DNA from: Desulfatibacillum sp.
GTDB lineage: Bacteria > Desulfobacterota > Desulfobacteria > Desulfobacterales > Desulfatibacillaceae
Assembly: GCA_016342355.1 (NCBI GenBank)
Contig: JAEINP010000016.1
Coordinates: forward strand, 1 to 64,000
Direction: 5' to 3'
DNA length: 64,000 nt
Shown: positions 35,525 through 44,178 of the stretch, piece after piece
Position numbering within the stretch: the stretch's first letter is position 1
Layout: every line of letters begins with the position of its first letter
Program-made: the position numbers and the translations under genes
Notes under the pieces: model-generated
Told to the model about the DNA's origin: nothing
Seen by the model: the letters and a program-made list of their open reading frames with translations, nothing else
Databases searched by the model: none

Positions 35525-35665
35525 ATGTAGATCATTCTTCCTCCTTGCTCCGCATAATGCCTGCCGGGGCCACAAATGATTTCCTTGTGTCTGCATGCCG
35601 GGCCGTGGTAGTTCTATTGGTTGGATTTGCCTTGCAAATCCCGGAATTCTTTATAGGGAGCAACC

Positions 35666-37168
35666 ATGCCGAAACCGCCATTAGAACTGCAAACCACCAC
35701 CCTCTGGGAATACCCTTCCCAACATTACGGGGACGGCCAGCAGGGAGACAAAAATTATATAGGAGCCACGCCATCCTGGATTATCTGGAACCTGCTCCAA
35801 CGCTATACCAAGCCCAAGGATCTGGTGGTGGACCCCATGGCCGGGAGCGGCACCACTCTGGATGTTGCCAGGGATCTTTCCAGACGAGCCTTGGGCTATG
35901 ATCTCCAGCCCGCCCACAAGGATGTTTTCCGGGCCGACGCCCGAAAACTGCCTCTGGAAGACGAAAAAGCCGACTTTGTTTTCATAGACCCTCCTTATTC
36001 CGACCACATCAAGTATTCGGGTAGACCGGAATGCATTGGCGAGCTTTCCGCCAACGAACCAGCCTATTACCAGTCCATGGAGACGGTGATTCAGGAAATC
36101 AACCGGGTTCTCAGGCCGGGCCATTATATGGCCCTATATGTGAGCGATTCCTTTGAAAAGGATAAAGCCTTCCATCCCATTGGGTTTGAGCTTTTTGCCC
36201 GATTGCAACAATATTTTGAACCGGTGGATATCATCACCGTGGTGCGCCACAATGCCAAGCTGAAAAAAAACAACTGGCATACTGCGGCTGCGGAGGGGAA
36301 TTTTTTTCTCCGGGGTTTTAATTATCTTTTTATCATGCGGAAACCCCTGGCGCCCAAGCCCGAAAAGCCCAAAAAACGCCCTGACCGTCGGGGGACCTGG
36401 GACAATAATGCCCGTGTGGAGACTAAAAAACCCAGGTGGGATAACAGACCCGACCGTCAGGATCGGCAGGACAGGTCTGGAGGTTCGGAGCGGTGGGAAA
36501 AGCCTGAAGGGCAGGAAGATTCGTCAAAGCCGGGAAAATTCGGCAGACAGGATCGCCAGGAAAGGCCCGGGGGTTCGGATCGGTGGAAAAAACCCGATGA
36601 CAGACAAGAAAGTTCTTCAAGGCCAGGTCAGCCTGTCAGGCAAGACCGCCGGGACAGGCCAAGAGGAGCGGATCGATGGGAAAGGACCGAAAGGCAGGGA
36701 AGTTCGTCAAAACCAGGAAAATTTGGTCGGCAGGACCGGCAAGCAAGACCAAGAGGAACGGAACGATGGGAAAAGCCTGAAGGGCAGGGAAGTTCGTCAA
36801 AACCAGGACAATTTGACAGGCAGGACCGCCAGGACAAACCAAGAGGAACGGATCGATGGGAAAAGCCTGATAGGCAGGGAAGTTCTTCAAAACCTGGAAA
36901 ATTTGATAGGCAAGGTGCAGCAGCCAGGCAAGACCGACCAGATAAACCCCAAGGGCCAAATAAATGGGAAAAACAGGATAATACACCAGGGGGACCAACC
37001 AGACCGGGACGCCCAGCCAAACCGGGAGGAACAACCAGACCGGGACGCCCAACCAAACCAGCCGGGGCTGACAGGCGGGGAAAACTGGATAGGCCGGGCA
37101 TGGCCGACAAACGGGGAAAAACAAGCCCTCAAGGGAGGAAACCAAATGCGCCGAACAGAAAAAAATAG
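35666..37168 (+). CDS. DNA-methyltransferase-like protein with repetitive disordered tail
   Basis: A 500-aa protein with two parts. Residues 1-225 form a SAM-dependent methyltransferase: motif I VDPMAGSGTTLDVA near residue 57 and motif IV DPPYSDH near residue 111, as in N6-adenine/N4-cytosine DNA methylases. No restriction endonuclease gene is adjacent. Residues 226-500 have no fold signature and are extremely rich in Arg, Gln, Asp, Lys, Pro and Gly. They contain five repeats of 30-31 residues (from about residue 264) built on RQDRQ, RWEKP and SSSKPG, then GRP-type repeats. Such tails bind nucleic acid or condense. The DNA/RNA target is unknown, so an RNA methylase is also possible. The stop lies 23 bases inside the next gene. 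Confidence 0.7.
   Translation: MPKPPLELQTTTLWEYPSQHYGDGQQGDKNYIGATPSWIIWNLLQRYTKPKDLVVDPMAGSGTTLDVARDLSRRALGYDLQPAHKDVFRADARKLPLEDEKADFVFIDPPYSDHIKYSGRPECIGELSANEPAYYQSMETVIQEINRVLRPGHYMALYVSDSFEKDKAFHPIGFELFARLQQYFEPVDIITVVRHNAKLKKNNWHTAAAEGNFFLRGFNYLFIMRKPLAPKPEKPKKRPDRRGTWDNNARVETKKPRWDNRPDRQDRQDRSGGSERWEKPEGQEDSSKPGKFGRQDRQERPGGSDRWKKPDDRQESSSRPGQPVRQDRRDRPRGADRWERTERQGSSSKPGKFGRQDRQARPRGTERWEKPEGQGSSSKPGQFDRQDRQDKPRGTDRWEKPDRQGSSSKPGKFDRQGAAARQDRPDKPQGPNKWEKQDNTPGGPTRPGRPAKPGGTTRPGRPTKPAGADRRGKLDRPGMADKRGKTSPQGRKPNAPNRKK
36455..36907 (+). repeat. Five tandem 90-bp coding repeats
   Basis: Units start at 36455, 36545, 36638, 36728 and 36818, with spacings of 90, 93, 90 and 90. A degenerate sixth unit starts at 36908. 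They encode the 30-residue repeats in the tail of the methyltransferase-like protein. Because the period is a multiple of three, other frames also stay open here. Confidence 0.85.
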
Positions 37169-37649
37169 CTGTAAGCGCCTGTATGCATGGGTTTTGTTTG
37201 TGTTCGCGGCGTTAAGCGCCCCGGCATGGGCCATGGACCAGCCGGTTATGTCTATGGGACAGACCGTGTATGTTCCGGTGTATTCCAATGTTTTTTCCGG
37301 CCCCAAGGCCAATCCGTTTCAGCTGGCCGCCATGGTAAGCATCCGCAATACCGATCCCAAGGATTCCATCACCATCCTGCGGGCCGACTATTACGACAAT
37401 GAAGGGCGGATGATAGAAAGCCATATGAAGGAGGCCAAGAAATTGGGTCCCCTGGCCTCCACTCATATTTACATCAAGGAGTACGATACCAAGGGCGGCC
37501 CGGGCGCCAACTTCATCATCCAGTGGCAGGCCAAAGGTTTGGTGAACGAGCCCATCATAGAAACCCTGATGCTTGGCCTCAAGGGGGGCCAGGGGATTTC
37601 GTTTATGTGCCCGGCTAAGGTCATTGAGGCCCGAAAACAAAAGGAATAG
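37146..37649 (+). CDS. DUF3124 secreted protein
   Basis: A 167-aa exported protein. The N-terminal signal peptide ends near APAWAMDQ (about residue 28). The mature part begins with MGQTVYVPVYSNVFSGP and contains LAAMVSIRNTDPKDSITIL, ADYYDNEGRMIES and GANFIIQWQA, which fits DUF3124. The fold resembles an immunoglobulin-like beta domain. The ATG at 37146 follows AAGGGAGG and lies 23 bases inside the methyltransferase gene. The same frame stays open further upstream only because of the 90-bp repeats. The MFS gene follows after 14 bases. Confidence 0.8.
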   Translation: MRRTEKNSCKRLYAWVLFVFAALSAPAWAMDQPVMSMGQTVYVPVYSNVFSGPKANPFQLAAMVSIRNTDPKDSITILRADYYDNEGRMIESHMKEAKKLGPLASTHIYIKEYDTKGGPGANFIIQWQAKGLVNEPIIETLMLGLKGGQGISFMCPAKVIEARKQKE

Positions 37650-37663
37650 TAACTAGGCAACTC

Positions 37664-39043
37664 ATGCGGAAAGAACCAAAGCAGTCTCCATTTTCCTTGT
37701 TGAATGTGCGCTTGTTTGTGGCCTTTGGAGTTTTTTTTAATGCCCGATTTTATTATCCGGTGTTTTCCATCCTGTTTTTGGATTTTGGCCTGACCCTCAG
37801 CCAGTTCGCCATATTGAACGCCATTTGGGCCGCAACCATTGTTCTTTGCGAGGTTCCTTCGGGCGCTTTGGCCGATGCTTTCGGCCGAAAGCGCCTGTTG
37901 GTTCTGGCAGGCACACTGATGGTCCTGGAAATGGCCTTGCTGGCTTTTTGCCCCCGGGGCAACCCGGACCTGCTGTTTGTCGTTTTCGCCCTCAACCGGA
38001 TTTTCAGCGGCGTGGCTGAAGCCTCGGCCAGCGGCGCGGACGAAGCCATCGCCTACGACACCCTGAAAAAATACGGGGACCCCAATGACTGGGGTTTGGT
38101 AATGGACTGGCGGATCCGTTTCAAGTCCGTGGGCTTCATATTCGCCATGCTCATTGGCGGAATGGTCTACGACCCGTCAATGGTGCAAAAAATCGCGCAC
38201 TGGATAGGCTCGGACATGGTCATCACCCGGGATGTGACCCTGCGCTTTCCCATATATCTGACTTTGGTCATGGCCCTCATCACCCTGGCCATCACCCTCA
38301 TGATGCAAGAGGTCGCCATAGAGGACGGCAAAAAGGCCCGGGTTGCCGCGCCTTCGGTGAGAGACGCCTTTGCCATCACATTCCGGGCAGGACGCTGGAT
38401 TTTACGCACACCCTTTGTGCTCATAGTTATCCTGACAGGCCTGGTGTTTGACAGCGTGGCTCGCATGATCGTCACCATGGCAAGCCAGTATTACAGGCTG
38501 ATTGAAATTCCCGAGGCGGCGTTTGGACTGATCTGGGCGGGCATTGCGGTCATGGGCTTTTTCATACCCCGGTTGGCAAGGTATTTGTCGGAGAACAGAA
38601 GCCCGGTGTTCAACCTGGGATTCATGACCGTGGCGGTCCTGGCGGGTGTGACGGGCATGTCCTTTTTTGTTCCCTGGTGGGGGGTGCTTCCGGCCATGAT
38701 CCTGTTCGCCAACATGAACATCCTGGACTTTTTCCTGAGCTTTTACATCAATCGGGCCACCCGGTCGGACCGGCGGGCCACGGTGCTCAGCTTCAAGGGT
38801 CTGGCCCTCAACCTGGGGTACGGGGCCATCGGCATCCTGTATTCTTTGCTGCTGGCCCGTTTGCGCACCGGCATTTCCGGCGCCCAGCCCGGCCTGGATG
38901 AACTGGCCCTCAAGAACGCGGTGTTCATGGACTCCATGGTTTATTTTGTCTGGTACTTCCTGGCTGGTTTGTTTGCGCTGCTCATTCTGGGCGCCTGGCT
39001 TTTGAGAGGCTCGGACGAACATAAACAAATCGCTCAGGGATGA
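37664..39043 (+). CDS. MFS transporter
   Basis: A 459-aa membrane protein with twelve predicted helices. The loop after TM2 reads GALADAFGRKRLL, the classic MFS loop 2-3 motif (GxxxDxxGRKR). A larger than usual cytoplasmic loop and an amphipathic KKARVAAPSVRD segment lie between the halves. Substrate class cannot be told. It follows the DUF3124 gene by 14 bases and is convergent with the giant repeat protein gene (12-base gap). The operon with the methyltransferase-like and DUF3124 genes is likely but without obvious functional logic. Confidence 0.85.
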   Translation: MRKEPKQSPFSLLNVRLFVAFGVFFNARFYYPVFSILFLDFGLTLSQFAILNAIWAATIVLCEVPSGALADAFGRKRLLVLAGTLMVLEMALLAFCPRGNPDLLFVVFALNRIFSGVAEASASGADEAIAYDTLKKYGDPNDWGLVMDWRIRFKSVGFIFAMLIGGMVYDPSMVQKIAHWIGSDMVITRDVTLRFPIYLTLVMALITLAITLMMQEVAIEDGKKARVAAPSVRDAFAITFRAGRWILRTPFVLIVILTGLVFDSVARMIVTMASQYYRLIEIPEAAFGLIWAGIAVMGFFIPRLARYLSENRSPVFNLGFMTVAVLAGVTGMSFFVPWWGVLPAMILFANMNILDFFLSFYINRATRSDRRATVLSFKGLALNLGYGAIGILYSLLLARLRTGISGAQPGLDELALKNAVFMDSMVYFVWYFLAGLFALLILGAWLLRGSDEHKQIAQG

Positions 39044-39055
39044 TTATCCTGTCCG

Positions 39056-42000
39056 TTACTGCGTGACTGTCTTCAGAATATATAGAGCATCTTTCAGGCC
39101 TAATAAACCGTCCCCATCCACGTCTGCATGCCAATACACCGGCACGGATTCAGGCGCATGGGAGGCCGCCTTCAGGCACAGTATGGCATCTGCAAAGGTC
39201 ACCAGCCCGTCGTGGTCCACGTCCCCGGGTTGAAGAATTACATAAATGGCGTAGGTCACAGTCGAGCTGTCCTGAGCGGTTACAATCACAACCTGCCGGG
39301 AAATAACGGGATCGGTAAGACCTGAGGAATTCCAGGTCTGGAAGGCATCGCCCGCTGTCAGGGCCGCCAGAAAATCCGCCAGGGTCGTCCCGAACGGCAC
39401 GTTGGTGATGGTTTCGTTGGGTGCCCCTCCCGCGCTAATAGTATACACGTCACTGGTTATGGTGTTGATTGAACTGGGAGGCTCGACATTGATTGTCACC
39501 GCATAGGCCTGGGTGGAGGTGTCGTAGGCGGTCACGGTATAAGTGACCGGCGCGCCGTCCGAAAAATTCTGCGCCGCCCCGGAAGCCGGAGATACCGTCA
39601 CCCCCGTAATGGTGATGGCGGACACAAGGCCCGTCAGACTGGTTCCATAAGGCACTGTGAATGTAACTGTTTTGGCGTCTTCGTCAATGACACCCGTGGC
39701 CGGAGGCGAAGCAAAGGAAAAAGCAGTGATCGCCCTGGGGGGTATGGGATAGAGAGTGCCCACAGCGCCAGCCTGAGATCCGCTTCCGCCCAGGGCCAAC
39801 GTAGTCAGAGTTGAATTGTCCGTTTCGCTCTCTATAGCTATCCTGCCGCCAGCTCCGCCGCCGCCATATCCATATCCACCCGAATCAATAGCATTTCCAC
39901 CTTTTGAAAAAACCTCGCCGCTACCGGTCAGGGTTTGGGTTTGGATCCAGATGCTTCCCCCTGACCCTGCACCAGTCGATGCATACATCCAATAAACTCC
40001 ATCGCCTCCATTTGTGGTAATGGAGCCGTCCAGGGTGAGTGTACCGGAAATAACCAACTTGATGGCCCCGCCACCCGCTCCGCCAGGGTACCCGTATTTG
40101 GTGGAGTAGCCCCCTCCAGAGCCCAGGTCAACAGGATTAGTGAGGGAACTGTAAGCCACACCGCCCAGAGAGGTGGAGCCATTGCCACCATTGCCACCAT
40201 GGCCCGCGCCACCCGCACCGGCGCTCGATGAACCGACGTTGACGCCTGCGCCCGGACCGGAAGCGGAAGCATAGCCCTTGGCATTGGCCGATATAATGCC
40301 TCCGGGCTGCACATCCAGATTTTCAGTCACATTAAGGTTGAGCATATTATCTGCTGTGGCGGCGTTGGCCTTGTGGGTCAAAACCCCGGCGTCCAAAATG
40401 GTGACATTGTCCAGGGTCAATGGAACGTCCGGGGCAATGTTCTGAAATTCAAAGGTCGCCCCTGCGCCGAGGGTGAGGTCCGTCAAGGCATCGAGGGTTC
40501 CGTTCTGGTAGAAAAAGGATGACGTCAGGGTCAAATCGGCCAGAGCGTCAATAGAGCCATTATTGTAGAGGGTTACATTGCTGATTATGGAAGTTGCGGG
40601 CAGAGACATGGTCCCGTTATTGGTGAGGGAGGCATTTGTGGTGGAATTGATAAAGCCGGAGGCTATGTGCAATTCCGCGCCCTCGGGAACCACATAATAC
40701 CCCTTGTTTCTCAGAGACATGTTATCCAGTGTCACGGTGGATGAAATCACCTGAGGGGTAAGAGCCCCGGATTGATCGTTATTGTTTATTAACAAATCTC
40801 CGTAAAAGGCTGGCGACACCTTGGTCAGAATCGTGCCTGCCCCGCCGTACTGGGTTCCGCTTCCGCCCAGGGCCAACGTAGTCAGAGTTGAATTGTCCGT
40901 TTCGCTCTCTATAGCTATCCTGCCGCCAGCTCCGCCGCCGCCATATCCATATCCACCCGAATCAATAGCATTTCCACCTTTTGAAAAAACCTCGCCGCTA
41001 CCGGTCAGGGTTTGGGTTTGGATCCAGATGCTTCCCCCTGACCCTGCACCAGTCGATGCATACATCCAATAAACTCCATCGCCTCCATTTGTGGTAATGG
41101 AGCCGTCCAGGGTGAGTGTACCGGAAATAACCAACTTGATGGCCCCGCCACCCGCTCCGCCAGGGTACCCGTATTTGGTGGAGTAGCCCCCTCCAGAGCC
41201 CAGGTCAACAGGATTAGTGAGGGAACTGTAAGCCACACCGCCCAGAGAGGTGGAGCCATTGCCACCATTGCCACCATGGCCCGCGCCACCCGCACCGGCG
41301 CTCGATGAACCGACGTTGACGCCTGCGCCCGGACCGGAAGCGGAAGCATAGCCCTTGGCATTGGCCGATATAATGCCTCCGGGCTGCACATCCAGATTTT
41401 CAGTCACATTAAGGTTGAGCATATTATCTGCTGTGGCGGCGTTGGCCTTGTGGGTCAAAACCCCGGTATCCTGAATGGTGAGGTTAGCCAGGGTAAATGG
41501 TGCGTCCGGAGTAAGGTTTTGAAACTCCCATGAGGAATTGAGTCCGATCGTTAAATCCGTCAAGGCATCAAAGGTTCCGTTTTGATAAAATGTCGAAGAA
41601 ATCAGGGTCAGGTCGGTCAGAGCGTCAATAGAGCCATTATTGGTCAACGTAAAATTATTTAAGATTAGGGTGGATGGCAGGGACAGGACTCCGTAGTTGG
41701 TGAGTGAGGATTCTACAGTACAATTATTGAAACCCGTCCCAAGGTTTAAAACAGAGTCAGCAGGAACCGCATAGTATCCGTTGTTTTTTAACACGAGGTT
41801 GTCGATTGTTACCGTGGTGGCGGGAACCTGACTGGTGTAAGCCCCGGAATGGGTATTGTTGTCTATGATTAAATCCCCATTGACGGAACCGACGATTTTA
41901 AGAATCGTGCCTGCCCCGCCGTATTGGATTCCGCTGGCGCCTCCGTAAGCCTGGATATCCAGGGTCGAGTTATCCGTGGAGCAGGTAACGGCAACTCGTC

Positions 42001-42775
42001 CTCCAGCTCCGCCGCCGCCGCGATTGCGGTAAATACCCCCGCGTCCTCCGTTTGCTGTAACCGTGCCGGTTCCAGCCAGTGTGGCTGCTTGAATCCAGAT
42101 ACTTCCTCCGGACCCGCCCCCGCCGTCCGCGTACATCCCGTACGACCCATCACCCCCATTGCAGGCGATGGAGCCATCCAGAGTTAGGGTTCCGGAAATG
42201 GTCAGCTTAACGGCTCCGCCCCCCGGCCCTCCAGAAAACCCGTATCTGGTGGAGTAGCCCCCTCCTGAGCCCAGGTCAACAGGATTAGTGAAGGAACCGT
42301 AAGCCACACCGCCCGGAGAGGTGGAGCCATTGCCGCCCTCCCCCCCATAACCCGCGCCTCCCGCACCGGCTTCCGATCCATCTCCGTTGACGCCTGCGCC
42401 CGGGCCGGAAGCGGAAGCATAGCCCTTGGAGTCGGCATTGAGGGTTCCCCCGGATTCAACGGTAAAATTGGTCGCCGACGCGTTGGACAGGTTTCCGGTT
42501 ATGGAACCGCCCGGCTCTATGGTGATGTCCCCGCCCATCTCAATGCTGAAACTCTCTTGGGCGTTGGTTATAAGATTCCCTCCGCCGACAATCACCAGGT
42601 TTCCCGTGCCGGAAATGACATCTCCGTCAGAAAGAGTCTGGACGGTTGAAATCGTGCATGTGCCATTTAGGTCGCCGGAGTCACAAGTAAAGGCAAAACA
42701 AGGATAAAACGGCGCAAAAAGCAAGAATATGAGCGTTATTTCAGCACATAAATACAGCCTATTGGCGGTTTTCAT
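39056..42775 (-). CDS. Giant Gly-rich secreted repeat protein with dockerin-like end
   Basis: A 1239-aa exported protein. The signal peptide runs from the ATG at 42775 to about CFAFTC. Three long repeats of roughly 359 residues follow. Each has a Gly/Ser/Ala-rich block (SGPGAGVN, GAGGAGHGG, GGGYSTKYGYPGGAGGGAIKL) and a beta-helix-like part with alternating NGSIDALADLTL and SFFYQNGT. The last two Gly-rich blocks are identical. Next come two DUF5018-like domains (residues about 1010-1170), then a dockerin-like pair (DVDHDGLVTFADA and DVDGDGLLGLKDA). It is probably a surface or secreted adhesin or structural protein. The start is fixed by GGTGA 6 bases upstream and by a promoter at 42837-42865, which excludes the longer frame. 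Confidence 0.75.
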   Translation of the reverse strand: MKTANRLYLCAEITLIFLLFAPFYPCFAFTCDSGDLNGTCTISTVQTLSDGDVISGTGNLVIVGGGNLITNAQESFSIEMGGDITIEPGGSITGNLSNASATNFTVESGGTLNADSKGYASASGPGAGVNGDGSEAGAGGAGYGGEGGNGSTSPGGVAYGSFTNPVDLGSGGGYSTRYGFSGGPGGGAVKLTISGTLTLDGSIACNGGDGSYGMYADGGGGSGGSIWIQAATLAGTGTVTANGGRGGIYRNRGGGGAGGRVAVTCSTDNSTLDIQAYGGASGIQYGGAGTILKIVGSVNGDLIIDNNTHSGAYTSQVPATTVTIDNLVLKNNGYYAVPADSVLNLGTGFNNCTVESSLTNYGVLSLPSTLILNNFTLTNNGSIDALTDLTLISSTFYQNGTFDALTDLTIGLNSSWEFQNLTPDAPFTLANLTIQDTGVLTHKANAATADNMLNLNVTENLDVQPGGIISANAKGYASASGPGAGVNVGSSSAGAGGAGHGGNGGNGSTSLGGVAYSSLTNPVDLGSGGGYSTKYGYPGGAGGGAIKLVISGTLTLDGSITTNGGDGVYWMYASTGAGSGGSIWIQTQTLTGSGEVFSKGGNAIDSGGYGYGGGGAGGRIAIESETDNSTLTTLALGGSGTQYGGAGTILTKVSPAFYGDLLINNNDQSGALTPQVISSTVTLDNMSLRNKGYYVVPEGAELHIASGFINSTTNASLTNNGTMSLPATSIISNVTLYNNGSIDALADLTLTSSFFYQNGTLDALTDLTLGAGATFEFQNIAPDVPLTLDNVTILDAGVLTHKANAATADNMLNLNVTENLDVQPGGIISANAKGYASASGPGAGVNVGSSSAGAGGAGHGGNGGNGSTSLGGVAYSSLTNPVDLGSGGGYSTKYGYPGGAGGGAIKLVISGTLTLDGSITTNGGDGVYWMYASTGAGSGGSIWIQTQTLTGSGEVFSKGGNAIDSGGYGYGGGGAGGRIAIESETDNSTLTTLALGGSGSQAGAVGTLYPIPPRAITAFSFASPPATGVIDEDAKTVTFTVPYGTSLTGLVSAITITGVTVSPASGAAQNFSDGAPVTYTVTAYDTSTQAYAVTINVEPPSSINTITSDVYTISAGGAPNETITNVPFGTTLADFLAALTAGDAFQTWNSSGLTDPVISRQVVIVTAQDSSTVTYAIYVILQPGDVDHDGLVTFADAILCLKAASHAPESVPVYWHADVDGDGLLGLKDALYILKTVTQ
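39779..40389. repeat. Perfect 611-bp direct repeat, copy A
   Basis: Read base by base, this segment matches 40856-41466 without a difference that I can see. It lies inside the giant Gly-rich protein gene. The repeat-to-repeat distance is 1077 bp (359 codons). A third, clearly diverged copy lies at about 41930-42440. Confidence 0.9.
40856..41466. repeat. Perfect 611-bp direct repeat, copy B
   Basis: Partner of 39779-40389 at the same reading frame. The flanking spacer segments that encode the rest of each 359-codon unit are diverged, so identity stops abruptly at both ends. Confidence 0.9.
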
Positions 42776-42836
42776 TGGCGTCACCATTATCCATAACTCG
42801 CTGTAAATTATTAGAATTTGCTTCAAGAGATATCCA

Positions 42837-42865
42837 AGTATGGCAAAAGGCTGTCTGTATGTCAA
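42837..42865 (-). promoter_or_regulatory. Sigma-70 promoter of the giant repeat protein gene
   Basis: On the minus strand TTGACA (42865-42860) is followed after exactly 17 bases by CATACT (42842-42837). Initiation would be near 42830, leaving a leader of about 55 bases before the ATG at 42775. Confidence 0.65.
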
Positions 42866-43035
42866 AAAATTTTATGCCTTTAGGGCAATGAATAGAATTT
42901 TTGAAAAAGGCCTGAATATTCAGTAGTAAACAGTTCAATCTTCCGGGCTGCACACGAAGGCTGGCTTCGGTTCATTCAACGCTAATTGATCCGTTCTTTT
43001 ATGACGTTTCATTTATGCAAATGGAAAATCAAAAA

Positions 43036-43075
43036 ATGCATAGACGCCAGGGCGGATTGGGAATATCCGCCCTGG
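43036..43075 (-). terminator. Terminator of the leftward kinase/SLC13 operon
   Basis: A perfect 11-bp stem (CCAGGGCGGAT / ATCCGCCCTGG) with a 7-base loop lies at 43047-43075. On the minus strand it is followed, after about nine bases, by a run of six T. It is 105 bases past the stop of the receiver-CBS gene. Confidence 0.6.
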
Positions 43076-43179
43076 CAAACAGGGAAATTGGGGACGCCCG
43101 GGAATATTGCCCCATACTCCACGGACGCCCCCCTGGGTTACCTGCCGACAGGAGTCACCCAAGCCGGTTTATTCTTACA

Positions 43180-44079
43180 TCATTTCAGGATTCGTCCTAT
43201 TTCAAACAGGATATCCTGCTTGCGGATAATGCCCAGGACCTCGCCCTTTTCCACCACAGCCAACCTGAGGGTTTCATTCGTGAGCATGGAGTAAACCGCC
43301 TCCATGAGGTTGGCGTCCCCGTCAATATTGAGGGGCGCCGGGCTCATGATTTCCTTGATCTTGACCCCCGCAGCCTGAAGGACCTGGCTGGTGAAAATGC
43401 CCTGCCAGAACATGGGGGAATACTGGATGCTGTCCGCCATGGAGGGCTTGGGAGCCGAGAGATATTTGGGCACCAACGCCCTGAAAATATCCTCAATGGT
43501 CAAGACCCCCTGCATTTTGCCGGAAGAGGACAGAACCAGCAGGGAGACATGGCCGGACTCGGTGAGGCTGGACGTGGAATCCTTTCCCATGTAGGACTGT
43601 TTCAGAGTCGCCACGGCGTCCTTTAGGGTGGCGTTTTCCTCCAGGGTGCTATAGGCGCTGATGGGTATCATGACTTCCCGCACCAGTTTTTCCCCGTTTT
43701 TGTTTTCAGAACCTGCCTGGCGATGGGCGTCAGTAATCCTGGAAGCCAACAGATCCATGGAGCAGGGTTTGGATAGATAATCATAGGCCCCCTGATCCCT
43801 GGCTTTTTCCGCCGAGGGTAAGGCCCCGTGCCCGGTGAGCATGATCACCGGGGTGTCAGGATTGGTATCCTTGATTTTATGCAATACATCGTGGCCGCTG
43901 ATTCCCGGCATTTTTATGTCCAAGACTACCACGTCGGGCTTTTCCTTCATCATTTTTAGGGCTTGCTCCCCGGTGGCGGCCACCAGGGTATCAAAGCCTC
44001 TTTTATCCAGGATCCTTTTCGTAGTGGCCCGGAATTGATCCTCGTCATCCACCAGCAGGACTTTAATGGACTCGTTCAT
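43180..44079 (-). CDS. Response regulator with CBS-domain output
   Basis: A 299-aa cytoplasmic protein. The receiver domain spans residues 1-120 with acidic pocket DDE at 11-13, phospho-acceptor Asp54 (VVVLDIKMPG) and switch Thr/Lys (MLTGHG, LSKPC). Residues 135-299 form two CBS motifs: VREVMIPISAYSTLEENATLKDAVATL..., GVLTIEDIFRAL, then IKEIMSPAPLNIDGDANLMEAVYSM and GIIRKQDILFEIG. CBS pairs bind adenine nucleotides or SAM, so phosphorylation may be integrated with energy state. There is no DNA-binding domain. It is the last gene of the leftward operon, 99 bases after the Yip1-like gene. A target could be the transporter encoded upstream. Confidence 0.88.
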   Translation of the reverse strand: MNESIKVLLVDDEDQFRATTKRILDKRGFDTLVAATGEQALKMMKEKPDVVVLDIKMPGISGHDVLHKIKDTNPDTPVIMLTGHGALPSAEKARDQGAYDYLSKPCSMDLLASRITDAHRQAGSENKNGEKLVREVMIPISAYSTLEENATLKDAVATLKQSYMGKDSTSSLTESGHVSLLVLSSSGKMQGVLTIEDIFRALVPKYLSAPKPSMADSIQYSPMFWQGIFTSQVLQAAGVKIKEIMSPAPLNIDGDANLMEAVYSMLTNETLRLAVVEKGEVLGIIRKQDILFEIGRILK

Positions 44080-44178
44080 ATATTACCTCCTGCGCAAACC
44101 AGGTTTGTTTTCCCTGGCATACGCCATATTCGGGCGAATTCGCCGTATCGGGTTTCCGTTAGATATTCATAGGCCTTT

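Larger units (their letters stand above)
42776..43179. other. 404-base intergenic region
   Basis: It holds the promoter of the giant repeat protein gene (42837-42865) and the terminator of the receiver-CBS operon (43036-43075). The rest, about 42870-43030 and 43080-43179, shows no gene or motif that I can support. Confidence 0.6.

Noticed and set aside
36455-36907. CRISPR-like regular repeats
   Set aside because: Period 90 with diverged, in-frame coding units and no unique spacers; they are protein repeats.
36408-37145. Upstream extension of the DUF3124 frame through the repeat region
   Set aside because: The frame stays open only because the 90-bp repeat period is a multiple of three. The signal peptide and ribosome site define the start at 37146.
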